The notes: generated by a model not told the origin, from the letters alone. 64,000 bases of DNA from Pedobacter sp. Leaf216 (GCF_001421515.1 NZ_LMKM01000007.1:557427-621426); one strand, 5' to 3'. Positions 53,649 through 62,992 are shown, numbered from the stretch's first letter. Program-made: numbers and translations.

Positions 53649-56600
53649 ATGAATATGAAAAAATCTTTACAGCTCACATGCTTGTTGCTTTATGCATCGG
53701 CAGGTCTGTATGCAGCTACACCAGCAGATCATTTTAAACGTGCAGTTTCTTATCATTCCGTTTATCAGGATGTAATTAAAGGAACAGTAAAAGATGAAGC
53801 CGGGAATCCGGTACCGGGTGCAACCATTACCGTTAAAGGCGCACAAGGTGGAACACAAACCAATACTTCAGGCCAATATAGCATTGCAGCTAAAACAGGC
53901 GATGTGTTGGTGTTTTCATTTATCGGTTACCAGAGCAAAGAAGTTACCGTTGGCACGCAAAGCACACTTGATGTATCGTTAACCCCGGATTCTAAAAATC
54001 TTGAAACCGTTGTGGTTACAGCATTAGGGATTAAAAGATCAGAGAAATCTTTAACTTATACCACTCAACAGGTATCTGGAGAAGAACTGAATAAAGTGAA
54101 AAGCCCCAACCTGGTAAATTCGTTAAATGGTAAAGTTGCCGGGATGACGATTAGTCCGAGTTCTTCAGGTGTTGGTGGTTCGGCTAAAGTAATTTTAAGG
54201 GGAAGCCGTTCAGTAAGCGGTAATAACCAGCCTTTATATGTAATTGATGGGGTACCCATCAGCAATAACGGTAATGCCAATGCACAACAGAACAGTGTTT
54301 TTGGTGGTGGCCAGGATGGTGGTGATGGTATATCGAACCTAAATCCTGATGATATTGAAAGCTTAACCGTTCTTGAAGGTGCATCGGCTGCAGCCCTTTA
54401 TGGTAGCCAAGCACAAAATGGTGTAATTTTGATTACCACTAAACAAGGTAAAGCAGGTAAAACACAGATTGGTTTTTCATCGAGTTTAACTTTTGATAAA
54501 ATTGCGTACAAACCGGAATTCCAAAATAGTTATGGCCCTGCATCTGACAAAACACGCGACAGCTGGGGAGGTGCAATCAGCAATGCGACTGATAACCTTG
54601 ATCAGTTTTTCCAAACCGGAACAAATGCAACCAATTCAATCAATTTTTCTGGCGGGTCTGAAATCGCACAAACTTACTTTTCTTATGCAAATACTTATGC
54701 AAGCGGCATACAAGAAGGTAACAAGTTAAACAGGCATAATATTAACCTGCGCGAAACTGCCAAGTTTCTAAACAATAAATTAACTGTTGATGGAAATGTG
54801 AGTTATATTAACCAACGCATCAACAATAGCCCATCAATTGGTTTGTACAACAACCCATTGGTTGGATTGTATCTTTTCCCTAGAGGTGTTGACATTACAC
54901 CTTACAAAGATAATTATCTGCTTGCCGGCAATGTGGGTACAGCACGCCAGAACTGGTTAGGTGGTTCGACAGATTTAAGTCAGAACCCTTGGTTTTTAAC
55001 CAATTTAAACCCAAATACAGCCATCAGAAACCGCTTCTTATTAAGTGGAAATGTGAAATATGAGTTTACACCATGGTTAAACCTTCAGGTAAGGGGAAAT
55101 ATAGACCGTACTACTGATGATTTCGAGAACAGACGTTATTCTGGTATCAACGGAAACTTTAACTCAAACGGTAAAGGATACTTATCGCAGAACACTCAAA
55201 CTTATGTTCAAAAATATGCCGACGCGATATTAAATGTTACTGTGCCATTAAAAGGATCAGACTTCAAAATTAACGGATTAATTGGTGGTAGCATCAACGA
55301 TCAGAAAACAAATGGATTATCTTTAGCTGGCGATTTATCTGCTGTTGATTTATTTACACCAAATAATACAATTGTAGCAAATGCAGGTACTTACACTTCA
55401 GATGTATTAAATACCACTAAAGCAAATGATGCTTTCCACAGCCAGTTGCAAGCTGTATTTGCAAATGCCAACTTATCGTACAAAGATTGGGCTTTTTTAA
55501 CCTTAACAGGTAGAAACGACTGGTCATCAAACCTTGCCTATACACCAAATAGTTCTTATTTCTATCCATCGGTAGGCTTATCATTTATTGTATCACAAAT
55601 GGTTAAACTGCCAGAAGCTATTACCTATGCCAAAATTAGGGGTACTTATGCCGAAGTGGGTAATACCGTGCCACCTTATTTAACCTTTATTCAAAATACT
55701 TTGGGTAATGGCGGTGCACTTAACATTAACACCAACAGGGCTTTTGCTGAGTTAAAACCAGAAAGAACAAAATCATTTGAGATTGGTACTGACATGCGTT
55801 TTCTGGCCAACCGCTTAAACTTTAGCTTTACCTATTATAAAACAAACACTAAAAACCAATATATTCCGGTTAAACCAGCACCTTCTGGCCTGGTAGCTAC
55901 GGGCTATTTAAATGCAGGCGATGTTCAAAATCAGGGTATACAGTTTACTTTGGGAGCAGATGTATTAAAAGGAGATGGCCTGAACTGGAATACCGCTATA
56001 AACGGATCATTAAACAGAAACAAAATTATTGATGTTGCTGCTTCACAGGGTCTAAATTCGATTGATTTAACAGGTGGTGGCAACAATGCGTATATCTCTC
56101 GCATTGCAGCCGGTGGATCTTATGGCGACATTTATGGCTATACTTTACAAAGAGATGCAAATGGCCGTATCCTATTAAGTGGCGATGGAACAACTGCAAA
56201 TCCTTACTTTCCGGTTAAAAGCAATGATTATAGTCTGATTGCAAATGCAAACCCTAAATTTCAGTTGGGTTGGAACAACAGTTTTAATTATAAGGATTTC
56301 AGCTTAAGCTTTCTGGTAGATGGTAAATTTGGCGGTAAAGTACTTTCGCTAACCGAAGCATTGATGGATCAGGCTGGTGCTTCAAAAGCATCAGGAGATG
56401 CGCGCGCGCAAGGTGGTGTTAAAATTGATGGTGTAGATGCCAGCGGAAAAGCAGTTTCGGCTACCATTAATCCCCAAAGCTATTATTCTTTCTTAGGGGA
56501 TAGAAACGGTGTAACCGGAGAATATGTTTACAGTGCTACCGTGGTTCGTTTGCGCGAAGCTTCAATAGGTTACAACTTACCTTTGAAAGGAACATTTAAA

Positions 56601-56765
56601 AGCATGCGTCTTTCGCTAATTGGTAGAAACCTGTTTTACTTCTACAAAAAAGCTCCATACGATCCAGAGGTAACCATGTCTACCGGTAATGGTTTATCAG
56701 GAATAGATGTTTTTAACCAACCGGTTACCAGAAGTTTTGGTTTTAACCTTAATGTTTTATTTTAA
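53649..56765 (+). CDS. SusC/RagA-type TonB-dependent transporter (second pair)
   Basis: 1038 aa. Signal peptide about 1-24. A CarboxypepD_reg-like domain at about 42-118 (VIKGTVKDEAGNPVPGATITVKG, VLVFSFIGYQSKEVTV) is followed by the TonB box NLETVVVTALGIKRS. The plug has NGKVAGMTISPSSSGVGGSAKVI and RGSRSVSGNNQPLYVIDG. The barrel ends in FNLNVLF. Unlike the first SusC it has no STN domain, so it should be a pure transporter. susD starts 11 nt downstream and an Endo H-like lipoprotein gene follows that, so the likely ligand is a glycan or glycopeptide. Confidence 0.94.
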   Translation: MNMKKSLQLTCLLLYASAGLYAATPADHFKRAVSYHSVYQDVIKGTVKDEAGNPVPGATITVKGAQGGTQTNTSGQYSIAAKTGDVLVFSFIGYQSKEVTVGTQSTLDVSLTPDSKNLETVVVTALGIKRSEKSLTYTTQQVSGEELNKVKSPNLVNSLNGKVAGMTISPSSSGVGGSAKVILRGSRSVSGNNQPLYVIDGVPISNNGNANAQQNSVFGGGQDGGDGISNLNPDDIESLTVLEGASAAALYGSQAQNGVILITTKQGKAGKTQIGFSSSLTFDKIAYKPEFQNSYGPASDKTRDSWGGAISNATDNLDQFFQTGTNATNSINFSGGSEIAQTYFSYANTYASGIQEGNKLNRHNINLRETAKFLNNKLTVDGNVSYINQRINNSPSIGLYNNPLVGLYLFPRGVDITPYKDNYLLAGNVGTARQNWLGGSTDLSQNPWFLTNLNPNTAIRNRFLLSGNVKYEFTPWLNLQVRGNIDRTTDDFENRRYSGINGNFNSNGKGYLSQNTQTYVQKYADAILNVTVPLKGSDFKINGLIGGSINDQKTNGLSLAGDLSAVDLFTPNNTIVANAGTYTSDVLNTTKANDAFHSQLQAVFANANLSYKDWAFLTLTGRNDWSSNLAYTPNSSYFYPSVGLSFIVSQMVKLPEAITYAKIRGTYAEVGNTVPPYLTFIQNTLGNGGALNINTNRAFAELKPERTKSFEIGTDMRFLANRLNFSFTYYKTNTKNQYIPVKPAPSGLVATGYLNAGDVQNQGIQFTLGADVLKGDGLNWNTAINGSLNRNKIIDVAASQGLNSIDLTGGGNNAYISRIAAGGSYGDIYGYTLQRDANGRILLSGDGTTANPYFPVKSNDYSLIANANPKFQLGWNNSFNYKDFSLSFLVDGKFGGKVLSLTEALMDQAGASKASGDARAQGGVKIDGVDASGKAVSATINPQSYYSFLGDRNGVTGEYVYSATVVRLREASIGYNLPLKGTFKSMRLSLIGRNLFYFYKKAPYDPEVTMSTGNGLSGIDVFNQPVTRSFGFNLNVLF

Positions 56766-56776
56766 TTACAACAAAC

Positions 56777-58417
56777 ATGAAATCGATATATCATTTATCA
56801 CAACATAAAATTAAAGGCTTGTCTTTAGTTTTACTTTTAGCCGTAGCAGGTTTAAACCAGGGCTGTAAGAAAAACTTCGAAAGTTTTAACACCAACGATA
56901 ATTTACCAACAACCGAGCAGAGTTTAGCATTATTGCGATCGGCAATCGGGCCCATCCAGCAAAATATATTTTCCAACTATCAAATTGCACAGAATTTAAG
57001 TTCTGATGTGTTTAGTGGTTATATGATGCCTCCAACACCATTTGGTGGAGGTATTAACAACATGAACTATTCGCTTAATAACGGATGGAATGAAACGGGT
57101 TTTAACGACCAATACACCAATGTAATGGCGCCGATTTCTAAAATTGCCATATCTCCGTTGAAAACAACCTCGCCTGAATCATGGGGAATATCTCTTTTGG
57201 TGCAGGTAATTGCAATGGATAGGGTAACTGATAAATTTGGCCCAATTCCGTATACACAAGCAGGTAAATCGTTAATTTCTCAACCATACGATGACCAGAA
57301 AACGGTTTATACCGAATTTTTTAAACAGATTGATACTGCGGCAAATAATCTTCAAGCTTTTATCGCAGCCAATCCGGGTAAAAAAGCATATTACGACACT
57401 GGCGATCTGGTTTATGGTGGCGATGTTGCCAAATGGCTTAAATTGGCCAATTCGTTAAGGTTACGTTTGGCCATGCGCATTGTTAAAGTTGATCCGGCTA
57501 CAGCAAAGTTGCAGGCAGAAAAAGCAATGGCTGCAACAGGTGGATTAATGACCGTACCAGGTGATAATGCCGCAGTTGCCCAATCGGGTAATAGAAATAA
57601 CGACCTTTGGAATGTAACTGTAAATTACGATGGAGATAACGCAATGGGTGCTGCATTACAATCATATATGGTTGGTTATACTGATCCTCGATTACCGATA
57701 TACTGTACGCCAGCAACTGATCCACTGTTTTCAGGACAATATGTAGGGATCAGATCAGGAGCCAATACCTCTTTTAATGGTTTAGGTAAAGCTGGTTATA
57801 AAACCTATTCAAGTTTGAACTCTTCTACTCCAGATAACTCAAAAGCACCTATCGGACAAAAAGCACCGCAAATATTAATGACGGCTGCCGAAGTTTGGTT
57901 TTTAAAAGCTGAGGCTGCTTTACGCGGCTGGACAGGTGCCGGAGATGCACAGACCAATTATGAAACCGGTATTACTACATCAATGCAACAATGGAATGCC
58001 AACATCAGCAACTACCTAAACAATAGCACAGGTAAACCAACTGATTATGTAGATCCAAAAAACCCGGCTAACAATGCGGCTGCAGCAAGTACCATTACTG
58101 TTAAATGGGATGGAACTGCATCTAATGAAGTAAAATTAGAACGCATTATTACACAAAAATGGTTGGCTATTTTTCCTGACGGAGCTGAGGCTTGGGCTGA
58201 TTTCCGCAGAACTGGCTATCCAAAACTGTTTACAGTAGCCAACAACAACAGTGGCGGTACAATTAATACCCAATTACAGATTCGCAGGTTGCCATACCCA
58301 ACGGCAGAATTTGGAAACGGAAACAAAGATGAGGTACGTAAAGCCGTTACTATGCTTGGTGGCCCTGATAACGGTGGCACCAGATTATGGTGGGATGTAA
58401 ACAAAGGCAATTTTTAA
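56777..58417 (+). CDS. SusD/RagB-type glycan-binding outer-membrane lipoprotein (second pair)
   Basis: 546 aa. The signal ends in AGLNQGCKKN (lipid Cys about 30). The SusD-like_2 fold is seen in RVTDKFGPIPYTQAGKSLIS, YGGDVAKWLKLANSLRLRLAMRI, TAAEVWFLKAEAALRGW and the end RLWWDVNKGNF. It pairs with the SusC 11 nt upstream. The two SusD proteins of this locus share the same family and the same C-terminal LWWD/VWWD motif, but clearly differ in sequence. A strong terminator follows the stop. Confidence 0.92.
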   Translation: MKSIYHLSQHKIKGLSLVLLLAVAGLNQGCKKNFESFNTNDNLPTTEQSLALLRSAIGPIQQNIFSNYQIAQNLSSDVFSGYMMPPTPFGGGINNMNYSLNNGWNETGFNDQYTNVMAPISKIAISPLKTTSPESWGISLLVQVIAMDRVTDKFGPIPYTQAGKSLISQPYDDQKTVYTEFFKQIDTAANNLQAFIAANPGKKAYYDTGDLVYGGDVAKWLKLANSLRLRLAMRIVKVDPATAKLQAEKAMAATGGLMTVPGDNAAVAQSGNRNNDLWNVTVNYDGDNAMGAALQSYMVGYTDPRLPIYCTPATDPLFSGQYVGIRSGANTSFNGLGKAGYKTYSSLNSSTPDNSKAPIGQKAPQILMTAAEVWFLKAEAALRGWTGAGDAQTNYETGITTSMQQWNANISNYLNNSTGKPTDYVDPKNPANNAAAASTITVKWDGTASNEVKLERIITQKWLAIFPDGAEAWADFRRTGYPKLFTVANNNSGGTINTQLQIRRLPYPTAEFGNGNKDEVRKAVTMLGGPDNGGTRLWWDVNKGNF

Positions 58418-58432
58418 CACACAAACAATACC

Positions 58433-58466
58433 AGGTAGGATGACGAAAGTTATCCTACCTTTTTTA
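58433..58466 (+). terminator. Terminator after second susD
   Basis: Stem AGGTAGGAT (58433-58441) with ATCCTACCT (58452-58460), a 10-nt loop and a T run. It separates susCD from the Endo H-like gene at least partly. Confidence 0.85.
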
Positions 58467-58712
58467 TATCAAACCAATTTCTAACCAAAATTTTTAAACC
58501 TATGAGAAAACTTACTGTTTTCGGCGTACTGCCGTAAACTCAATTCCCCCTTACTTACACATTTACATTTATTTAATTGCACTGGAAAAGCAAATCCATC
58601 CTTCAAAAACCTATGTTATGGGATGAATATCAGTAAAAATAAATATCTCTCCTTCATAAAAACCTGTTTGTAGCGATTACAATCAATTTCTAACCAATTT
58701 AAAACAAAAATT
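58467..58712. other. Gap with a duplicated leader and an 11-codon frame, probable gene remnant
   Basis: A 14-mer, CAATTTCTAACCAA, occurs at 58475-58488 and again at 58684-58697, in both cases about 15-20 nt before an ATG. The first ATG (58502) opens MRKLTVFGVLP and stops at 58537, as if a signal peptide were cut off. The second ATG is the Endo H-like gene. No other gene is seen. Confidence 0.45.
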
Positions 58713-59678
58713 ATGACAACTACCAAATTGTTAACATGCAAAAATGCTGCACTAGCCGTTGCATTCTTTTTAACCGTTTCTATCAGCGGCTGTAAGAAAA
58801 AAGACATTACCCAAGATGAAACCTTAACTGGTCCGGCTAAAAAAGAATCAACCGCATCACCATCGGCAATCGGTGTAACCGGTCCAAAAGGTGTATGTTA
58901 TGTAGAAGTAAACAATGCCGATATCCGAAACGTAGGAAAGTACAAACTTTCTACCGGGCAACAGCTGTTCGATATTGCGATTATTTTTGCTGCCAACATC
59001 AATTACAACACCTCAACTCAAAAAGCAGAATTGTTTTTTAACACAAATGTATCCAATGTTTTGAACAATAAAACAACCTACATTAAACCTTTACAAGACA
59101 AAGGCATAAAAGTGTTGCTTTCCATTTTGGGTAACCACCAGGGTGCAGGTTTTTGTAATTTCACATCACAAGCCTCGGCACAGGCCTTTGCGCAACAATT
59201 GGCAAATGCTGTTAACACTTATGGCCTTGATGGGATTGATTTTGATGATGAATATGCAGAATATGGCAACAACGGTACAGGCCAGCCAAACTCCAGTTCA
59301 TTTGTATACCTGGTAACAGCATTAAGATCACTACTGCCGAATAAAATCATTTCATTTTACTTCTATGGCCCGGCAGCTTCAAGATTATCATATAACGGTG
59401 TTACCGTAGGATCTAAAGTAAACTATAGCTGGAATGCCATTTACGGAAGTTATTCTGTTCCAAATGTACCCGGATTGGCAAAAGCAAATCTAGGCCCGGC
59501 AGCAATAGATATTCAGGCTACCAGTTCATCTACAGCAGCATCTTTAGCCACCCAAACCGTAAATAATGGTTATGGAATTTACCTTTATTATAATTTACCC
59601 AACAGCGATGTGCATACTTATTTATCAAGCATATCAAGCAACTTATATGGTGGCAAAACCACTACATACACGCCTTAA
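58713..59678 (+). CDS. Endo-beta-N-acetylglucosaminidase of GH18, Endo H-like lipoprotein
   Basis: 321 aa. A lipoprotein signal ends at Cys27 (VSISGC), so the enzyme is anchored to the outer or inner membrane. A short linker (28-55) leads to one GH18 barrel. The signature DGIDFDDE spans residues 173-180, giving the DxxDxDxE set with catalytic Glu180. From YVEVNNADIRNVGKYKL through FDIAIIFAANINY, VLLSILGNHQGAGF and GPAASRLSYNGV to the end, it follows Streptomyces Endo H almost block by block, from my knowledge of that protein. Endo H cuts the chitobiose core of high-mannose and hybrid N-glycans. It belongs to the second susCD operon or has its own leader. Confidence 0.92.
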   Translation: MTTTKLLTCKNAALAVAFFLTVSISGCKKKDITQDETLTGPAKKESTASPSAIGVTGPKGVCYVEVNNADIRNVGKYKLSTGQQLFDIAIIFAANINYNTSTQKAELFFNTNVSNVLNNKTTYIKPLQDKGIKVLLSILGNHQGAGFCNFTSQASAQAFAQQLANAVNTYGLDGIDFDDEYAEYGNNGTGQPNSSSFVYLVTALRSLLPNKIISFYFYGPAASRLSYNGVTVGSKVNYSWNAIYGSYSVPNVPGLAKANLGPAAIDIQATSSSTAASLATQTVNNGYGIYLYYNLPNSDVHTYLSSISSNLYGGKTTTYTP

Positions 59679-59747
59679 CAGGTAAATCCTAATACTTATA
59701 AGTAAGAGATATAATTTAATAAATCAGTAATCGCTATAAATACAAGC

Positions 59748-59778
59748 AGTAGGGCGGCATAAGCTGTCCTACTTTTTT
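59748..59778 (+). terminator. Terminator of the Endo H-like gene
   Basis: AGTAGGGC (59748-59755) pairs with GTCCTACT (59766-59773) with one G-T pair. A small inner stem and a T run follow. Confidence 0.7.
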
Positions 59779-59854
59779 ATTCCCCCATCTTATTACGTAC
59801 CATGCCATTCGGCATTATATCGATTTAGCCATTTGCTTACTAGCATACCATTTC

Positions 59855-59877
59855 TATCTTTGTAACCGTTATCTTTG
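59855..59877 (+). promoter_or_regulatory. Tandem -7 boxes (TATCTTTG twice) before the HU/SPOR operon
   Basis: Exact TATCTTTG at 59855-59862 and again at 59870-59877, 15 bp apart. The downstream gene starts at 60046, leaving a leader of about 160 nt. Confidence 0.55.
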
Positions 59878-60045
59878 CACGGATACAGCTAAGAGGTTAT
59901 AAAAACTATGAAATTTCATGATTATAACAATAAAACTGTAACCGTTTTTGTCCCCTTTTTTGGAATATGGTGCGTAACAACATCAATAGACACTATTTGA
60001 AGGTAGAATATATTTTTTAATTTTAAAACGCTTAATTTTACCCGA

Positions 60046-61887
60046 ATGGATATCTTATCATACCTGTTAGAACTCTTGCAGCAACGCAAAGAAGTTGGTA
60101 TTACCGGCTTGGGCACCTTCTATAAGAAGAAATACCCAGGAAGATACGATAAGGAAAAACAAACGTTTTTACCTCCTGGATATACCCTGCAGTTTGCTAC
60201 GGATTTAACTGAAGAAGCAGCCTTAGCTGATTTCATCTCTGCAAAAAGAAATCTCTCAACCGATAGTGCCAAATACTATATCGAACAGTTTGTTGAGGAA
60301 GTAAATCAGAAACTGGAATTAAACCACGAAGCCGAACTTGAAAATACCGGACGATTATTTTTTACCGAACAGGGTATAGGTTTCGAACCTGTAAAAAACA
60401 TGAACTATGGTTCTGAATTTTATGGACTACCATCATTGGCAGAAACCGCTACTGATGAAGTAACCACCAGTTTACCTAAAAAAGATGAAGAAGTTTACGA
60501 CGAAATTGCCGAAGCACCCGTTGCCCCTTCACCTTTTGGAAATAAATCTTATCAACCTCCTGTTATCGAGAATATCGAACTTGATGAAGTAAAAGATGAC
60601 CTTAAAAACACCTTAAAACATACGGAAGAGGTTGTTGAGGCACCAGAGTTTATAAAAGAACAACACGAAGAACACCCCAACCGTTTTGGTCATAGGCCAG
60701 AATCGGAATCAGAAAATATTTCCGCAGAACACCTTGCGACTGAAACTACTGAGGATCAGAACAATACAGATCATACTGATGAAATTGAGGTTCCGGATTC
60801 GATTGTAAATCAGCATGAGGAACATCCAAACCGTTTTGGACATACTCCTGAATCGGAGGTAGAAAATATTGATCCTACAAATGCTGAAAATGAAGTAACT
60901 GAGATTGAAAATACAGTCGAAGCAACCCACCATACTGAAGAAGTAGAAGTTCCAGAATCCATTATAATTCAGCATGAAGAACACCCGAACCGTTTTGGGC
61001 ATACACCAGAATCTGAGGTAGAAAATATTGCAGCAGCGCATCATATAATTGAAACACCTGAATCAGACAATGCACAGCATGATGAATATCCTGAAGTAAT
61101 AGAAACAATTCTTGCACCAAAAGATACGCCAAGCCGTTTCTCACTTCGCTCAGAAACAGAGGAGCCTAAAACGTACATCAATTTAGATGAAGAAACCAAG
61201 GAAGAAGAACCTGTAATTGAAGCACCTGCCTTTATTAAAGAACAACATGCCGAACACCCCAACCGTTTTGGCCATGATCCGATTGAACATGGAGGTGATA
61301 CGAGGCAAGGCATGTCTACCTGGTTAATGATCACCATTGCAATTTTAGCATTGGCGGTTATAGCAGCGATAACTTATTTGGTTAAACCCGAATTATTCTC
61401 GAGTCAAATTGCTGAGCCTGCAAAACCGGCACAAACTGTTGTAGATTCGCCAAAAGTTGCTGTAGATACTTTAAAGGCAAAGCAAGATTCGATAGCTAAA
61501 ACCGACAGTATTTTAAAGGCCAATCAGGTTCAGCAAAAAGCAGATACCGTAAAAAAAACTAACGTTAAAACAGTTGAAAAACCAGTAACGGCTCTACCTG
61601 TTGAAACACCAAAAGAAAATAAAATTGTACCAAACCCAGGTCCTTCTACGTTCTACGTTATTGCAGCCTCTTTCCAATCGGAGAAAAAAGCACTTGTGTT
61701 TATTAAACAAATGGAAAAAATCGGTTTAAAAGCCGAAATTGCAAAAGTACCGGGCCGTTTAAAAAAAGTAAGTATAGCCAGTTACAAAACAGAAAAAGAA
61801 GCGAAAGAACAAAAAGAAATTTTACAGAAAAAATTAAAGGGAAAAGGTTATTTCGTACAACAAGAATCTAACAACACACAACCATAA
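60046..61887 (+). CDS. HU-CCDC81-like and SPOR domain membrane protein with EHPNRFGH repeats
   Basis: 613 aa. The N-terminus (1-120) is an HU-type fold of the CCDC81 group in two halves (MDILSYLLELLQQRKEVGITGLGTFYKKK; SAKYYIEQFVEEVNQKLELNHEAELENTG). An acidic linker follows with four copies of a QHxEHPNRFGH motif (near residues 206, 256, 310 and 400). One transmembrane helix (about 426-446) follows, then a Lys/Thr/Val linker and a C-terminal SPOR domain (about 533-609). SPOR domains bind denuded glycan strands at division septa. HU domains normally bind DNA. The topology puts HU in the cytoplasm and SPOR in the periplasm. It overlaps the exbB start by one base. Confidence 0.87.
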   Translation: MDILSYLLELLQQRKEVGITGLGTFYKKKYPGRYDKEKQTFLPPGYTLQFATDLTEEAALADFISAKRNLSTDSAKYYIEQFVEEVNQKLELNHEAELENTGRLFFTEQGIGFEPVKNMNYGSEFYGLPSLAETATDEVTTSLPKKDEEVYDEIAEAPVAPSPFGNKSYQPPVIENIELDEVKDDLKNTLKHTEEVVEAPEFIKEQHEEHPNRFGHRPESESENISAEHLATETTEDQNNTDHTDEIEVPDSIVNQHEEHPNRFGHTPESEVENIDPTNAENEVTEIENTVEATHHTEEVEVPESIIIQHEEHPNRFGHTPESEVENIAAAHHIIETPESDNAQHDEYPEVIETILAPKDTPSRFSLRSETEEPKTYINLDEETKEEEPVIEAPAFIKEQHAEHPNRFGHDPIEHGGDTRQGMSTWLMITIAILALAVIAAITYLVKPELFSSQIAEPAKPAQTVVDSPKVAVDTLKAKQDSIAKTDSILKANQVQQKADTVKKTNVKTVEKPVTALPVETPKENKIVPNPGPSTFYVIAASFQSEKKALVFIKQMEKIGLKAEIAKVPGRLKKVSIASYKTEKEAKEQKEILQKKLKGKGYFVQQESNNTQP

Positions 61888-62591
61888 TGATAACTTTATT
61901 AATTCAGGACACCACACAAGCATTACAAGACACAGCAAATGCGGTTAACCAAGCAGTAACACAACCACAGCCAGAACTACATTTTATCGATCTGCTTTTT
62001 AAAGGCGGTTGGGTAATGATTCCACTGGCTTTTCTGGCTTTTTTAGCCCTAATCATCTTTGTTGAACGTTATTTAACCATTAAAAAAGCAACCAAAGACG
62101 AATCAAACCTAATGGGACAGATCAGGTCTTATATCCAATCGGGAAATTTAGATGGTGCAATGTCACTTTTAAGAAACAACAATTCGCCCCTTTCGCGCAT
62201 GTTGCAAAAAGGTTTAAAACGCATTGGCCGCCCGATTAAAGATATTGAAGGTGCAATTGAAAATGTGGGTAAATTGGAAGTTTCCAAATTGGAAAAAAAC
62301 ATTAGCATATTGGGTATTGTTGCGGGTATTGCGCCAATGCTTGGTTTCGTAGGAACAATTGTGGGGGTAATTACCATTTTCCACCAGGTATCAATAAAAG
62401 GTGCTATCGAAATCGGTACCATCTCGGGCGGTTTATATACCAAAATGATTACCTCGGCAACCGGATTGATTATCGGTATCATCGCATACGTATTGTACCA
62501 CATTTTAAACATTATGGTCGAAAAAATCATTCTTAAAATGGAAACCGATGCAATTGATTTTATTGATTTACTAGAAGAACCAGGCAAATAA
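61887..62591 (+). CDS. MotA/TolQ/ExbB-family proton channel protein
   Basis: 234 aa with three membrane helices (about 33-53, 143-165 and 186-210). The family block LGIVAGIAPMLGFVGTIVGVITIF carries the Thr and Gly residues of the proton channel; GLYTKMITSATGLIIGIIAY is the third helix. An unusual Gln/Thr-rich N-terminus (DTTQALQDTANAVNQAVTQPQ) precedes the first helix. It forms a channel with the ExbD/TolR protein encoded next (start overlaps its stop by one base). Whether it serves TonB-type or Tol-type energisation is not decided by motifs alone. Confidence 0.92.
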   Translation: MITLLIQDTTQALQDTANAVNQAVTQPQPELHFIDLLFKGGWVMIPLAFLAFLALIIFVERYLTIKKATKDESNLMGQIRSYIQSGNLDGAMSLLRNNNSPLSRMLQKGLKRIGRPIKDIEGAIENVGKLEVSKLEKNISILGIVAGIAPMLGFVGTIVGVITIFHQVSIKGAIEIGTISGGLYTKMITSATGLIIGIIAYVLYHILNIMVEKIILKMETDAIDFIDLLEEPGK

Positions 62592-62992
62592 TGAATTTAC
62601 GCAAGAGAACAAAAGGATCGGTAGAAGTACATACTTCAGCGTTGAACGATATTATGTTCTTCCTGATGCTGTTTTTCTTATTGGCCTCAGCTGTGGTAAA
62701 TCCTACAGTAGTTAAACTATTGTTGCCACAATCTTCAAGCGGACAACAATCTACCGCCAAAAAAGCAGTAACGGTTACCATAGACGAAAACCTTAAATAT
62801 TTCGTTGAAAAGAAACCAGTTAGTATTGAAGAATTAGAGCCTACATTGGCATCGTACCAAAAACTGGCACCAGATATGACGATCCTTTTATATGTATCGC
62901 GCAATGTGACTTATCAGGATGGATTTGTGGTAAACGATATTGCCAATAAATTAAAGTTGAAACTTGTTGTAGCCGTTGAGCCTAAAAAATAA
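62591..62992 (+). CDS. ExbD/TolR-family biopolymer transport protein
   Basis: 133 aa. A short cytoplasmic N-terminus is followed by one transmembrane helix (about 18-38, DIMFFLMLFFLLASAVV) with the conserved Asp of the ExbD/TolR channel. The periplasmic domain contains KKAVTVTIDENLKYFVEKKPV, YQKLAPDMTILLYVSRNVTY and DIANKLKLKLVVAVEP. Its start and stop both overlap neighbouring genes by one base. With the ExbB-like protein it should form the proton-driven motor of this operon. Confidence 0.92.
   Translation: MNLRKRTKGSVEVHTSALNDIMFFLMLFFLLASAVVNPTVVKLLLPQSSSGQQSTAKKAVTVTIDENLKYFVEKKPVSIEELEPTLASYQKLAPDMTILLYVSRNVTYQDGFVVNDIANKLKLKLVVAVEPKK

Larger units (their letters stand above)
59679..60045. 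other. Intergenic region with terminator and two promoter boxes
   Basis: 367 bp. The Endo H terminator lies at 59748-59778 and two TATCTTTG boxes at 59855 and 59870. A 30-codon frame (59908-59998, starting MKFHDYNNKT) has no recognised homologue and is probably chance. Confidence 0.5.

Noticed and set aside
59908..59998. 30-codon frame between the promoter boxes and the HU/SPOR gene
   Set aside because: No ribosome-binding support or family resemblance; kept only as a note in the intergenic entry.
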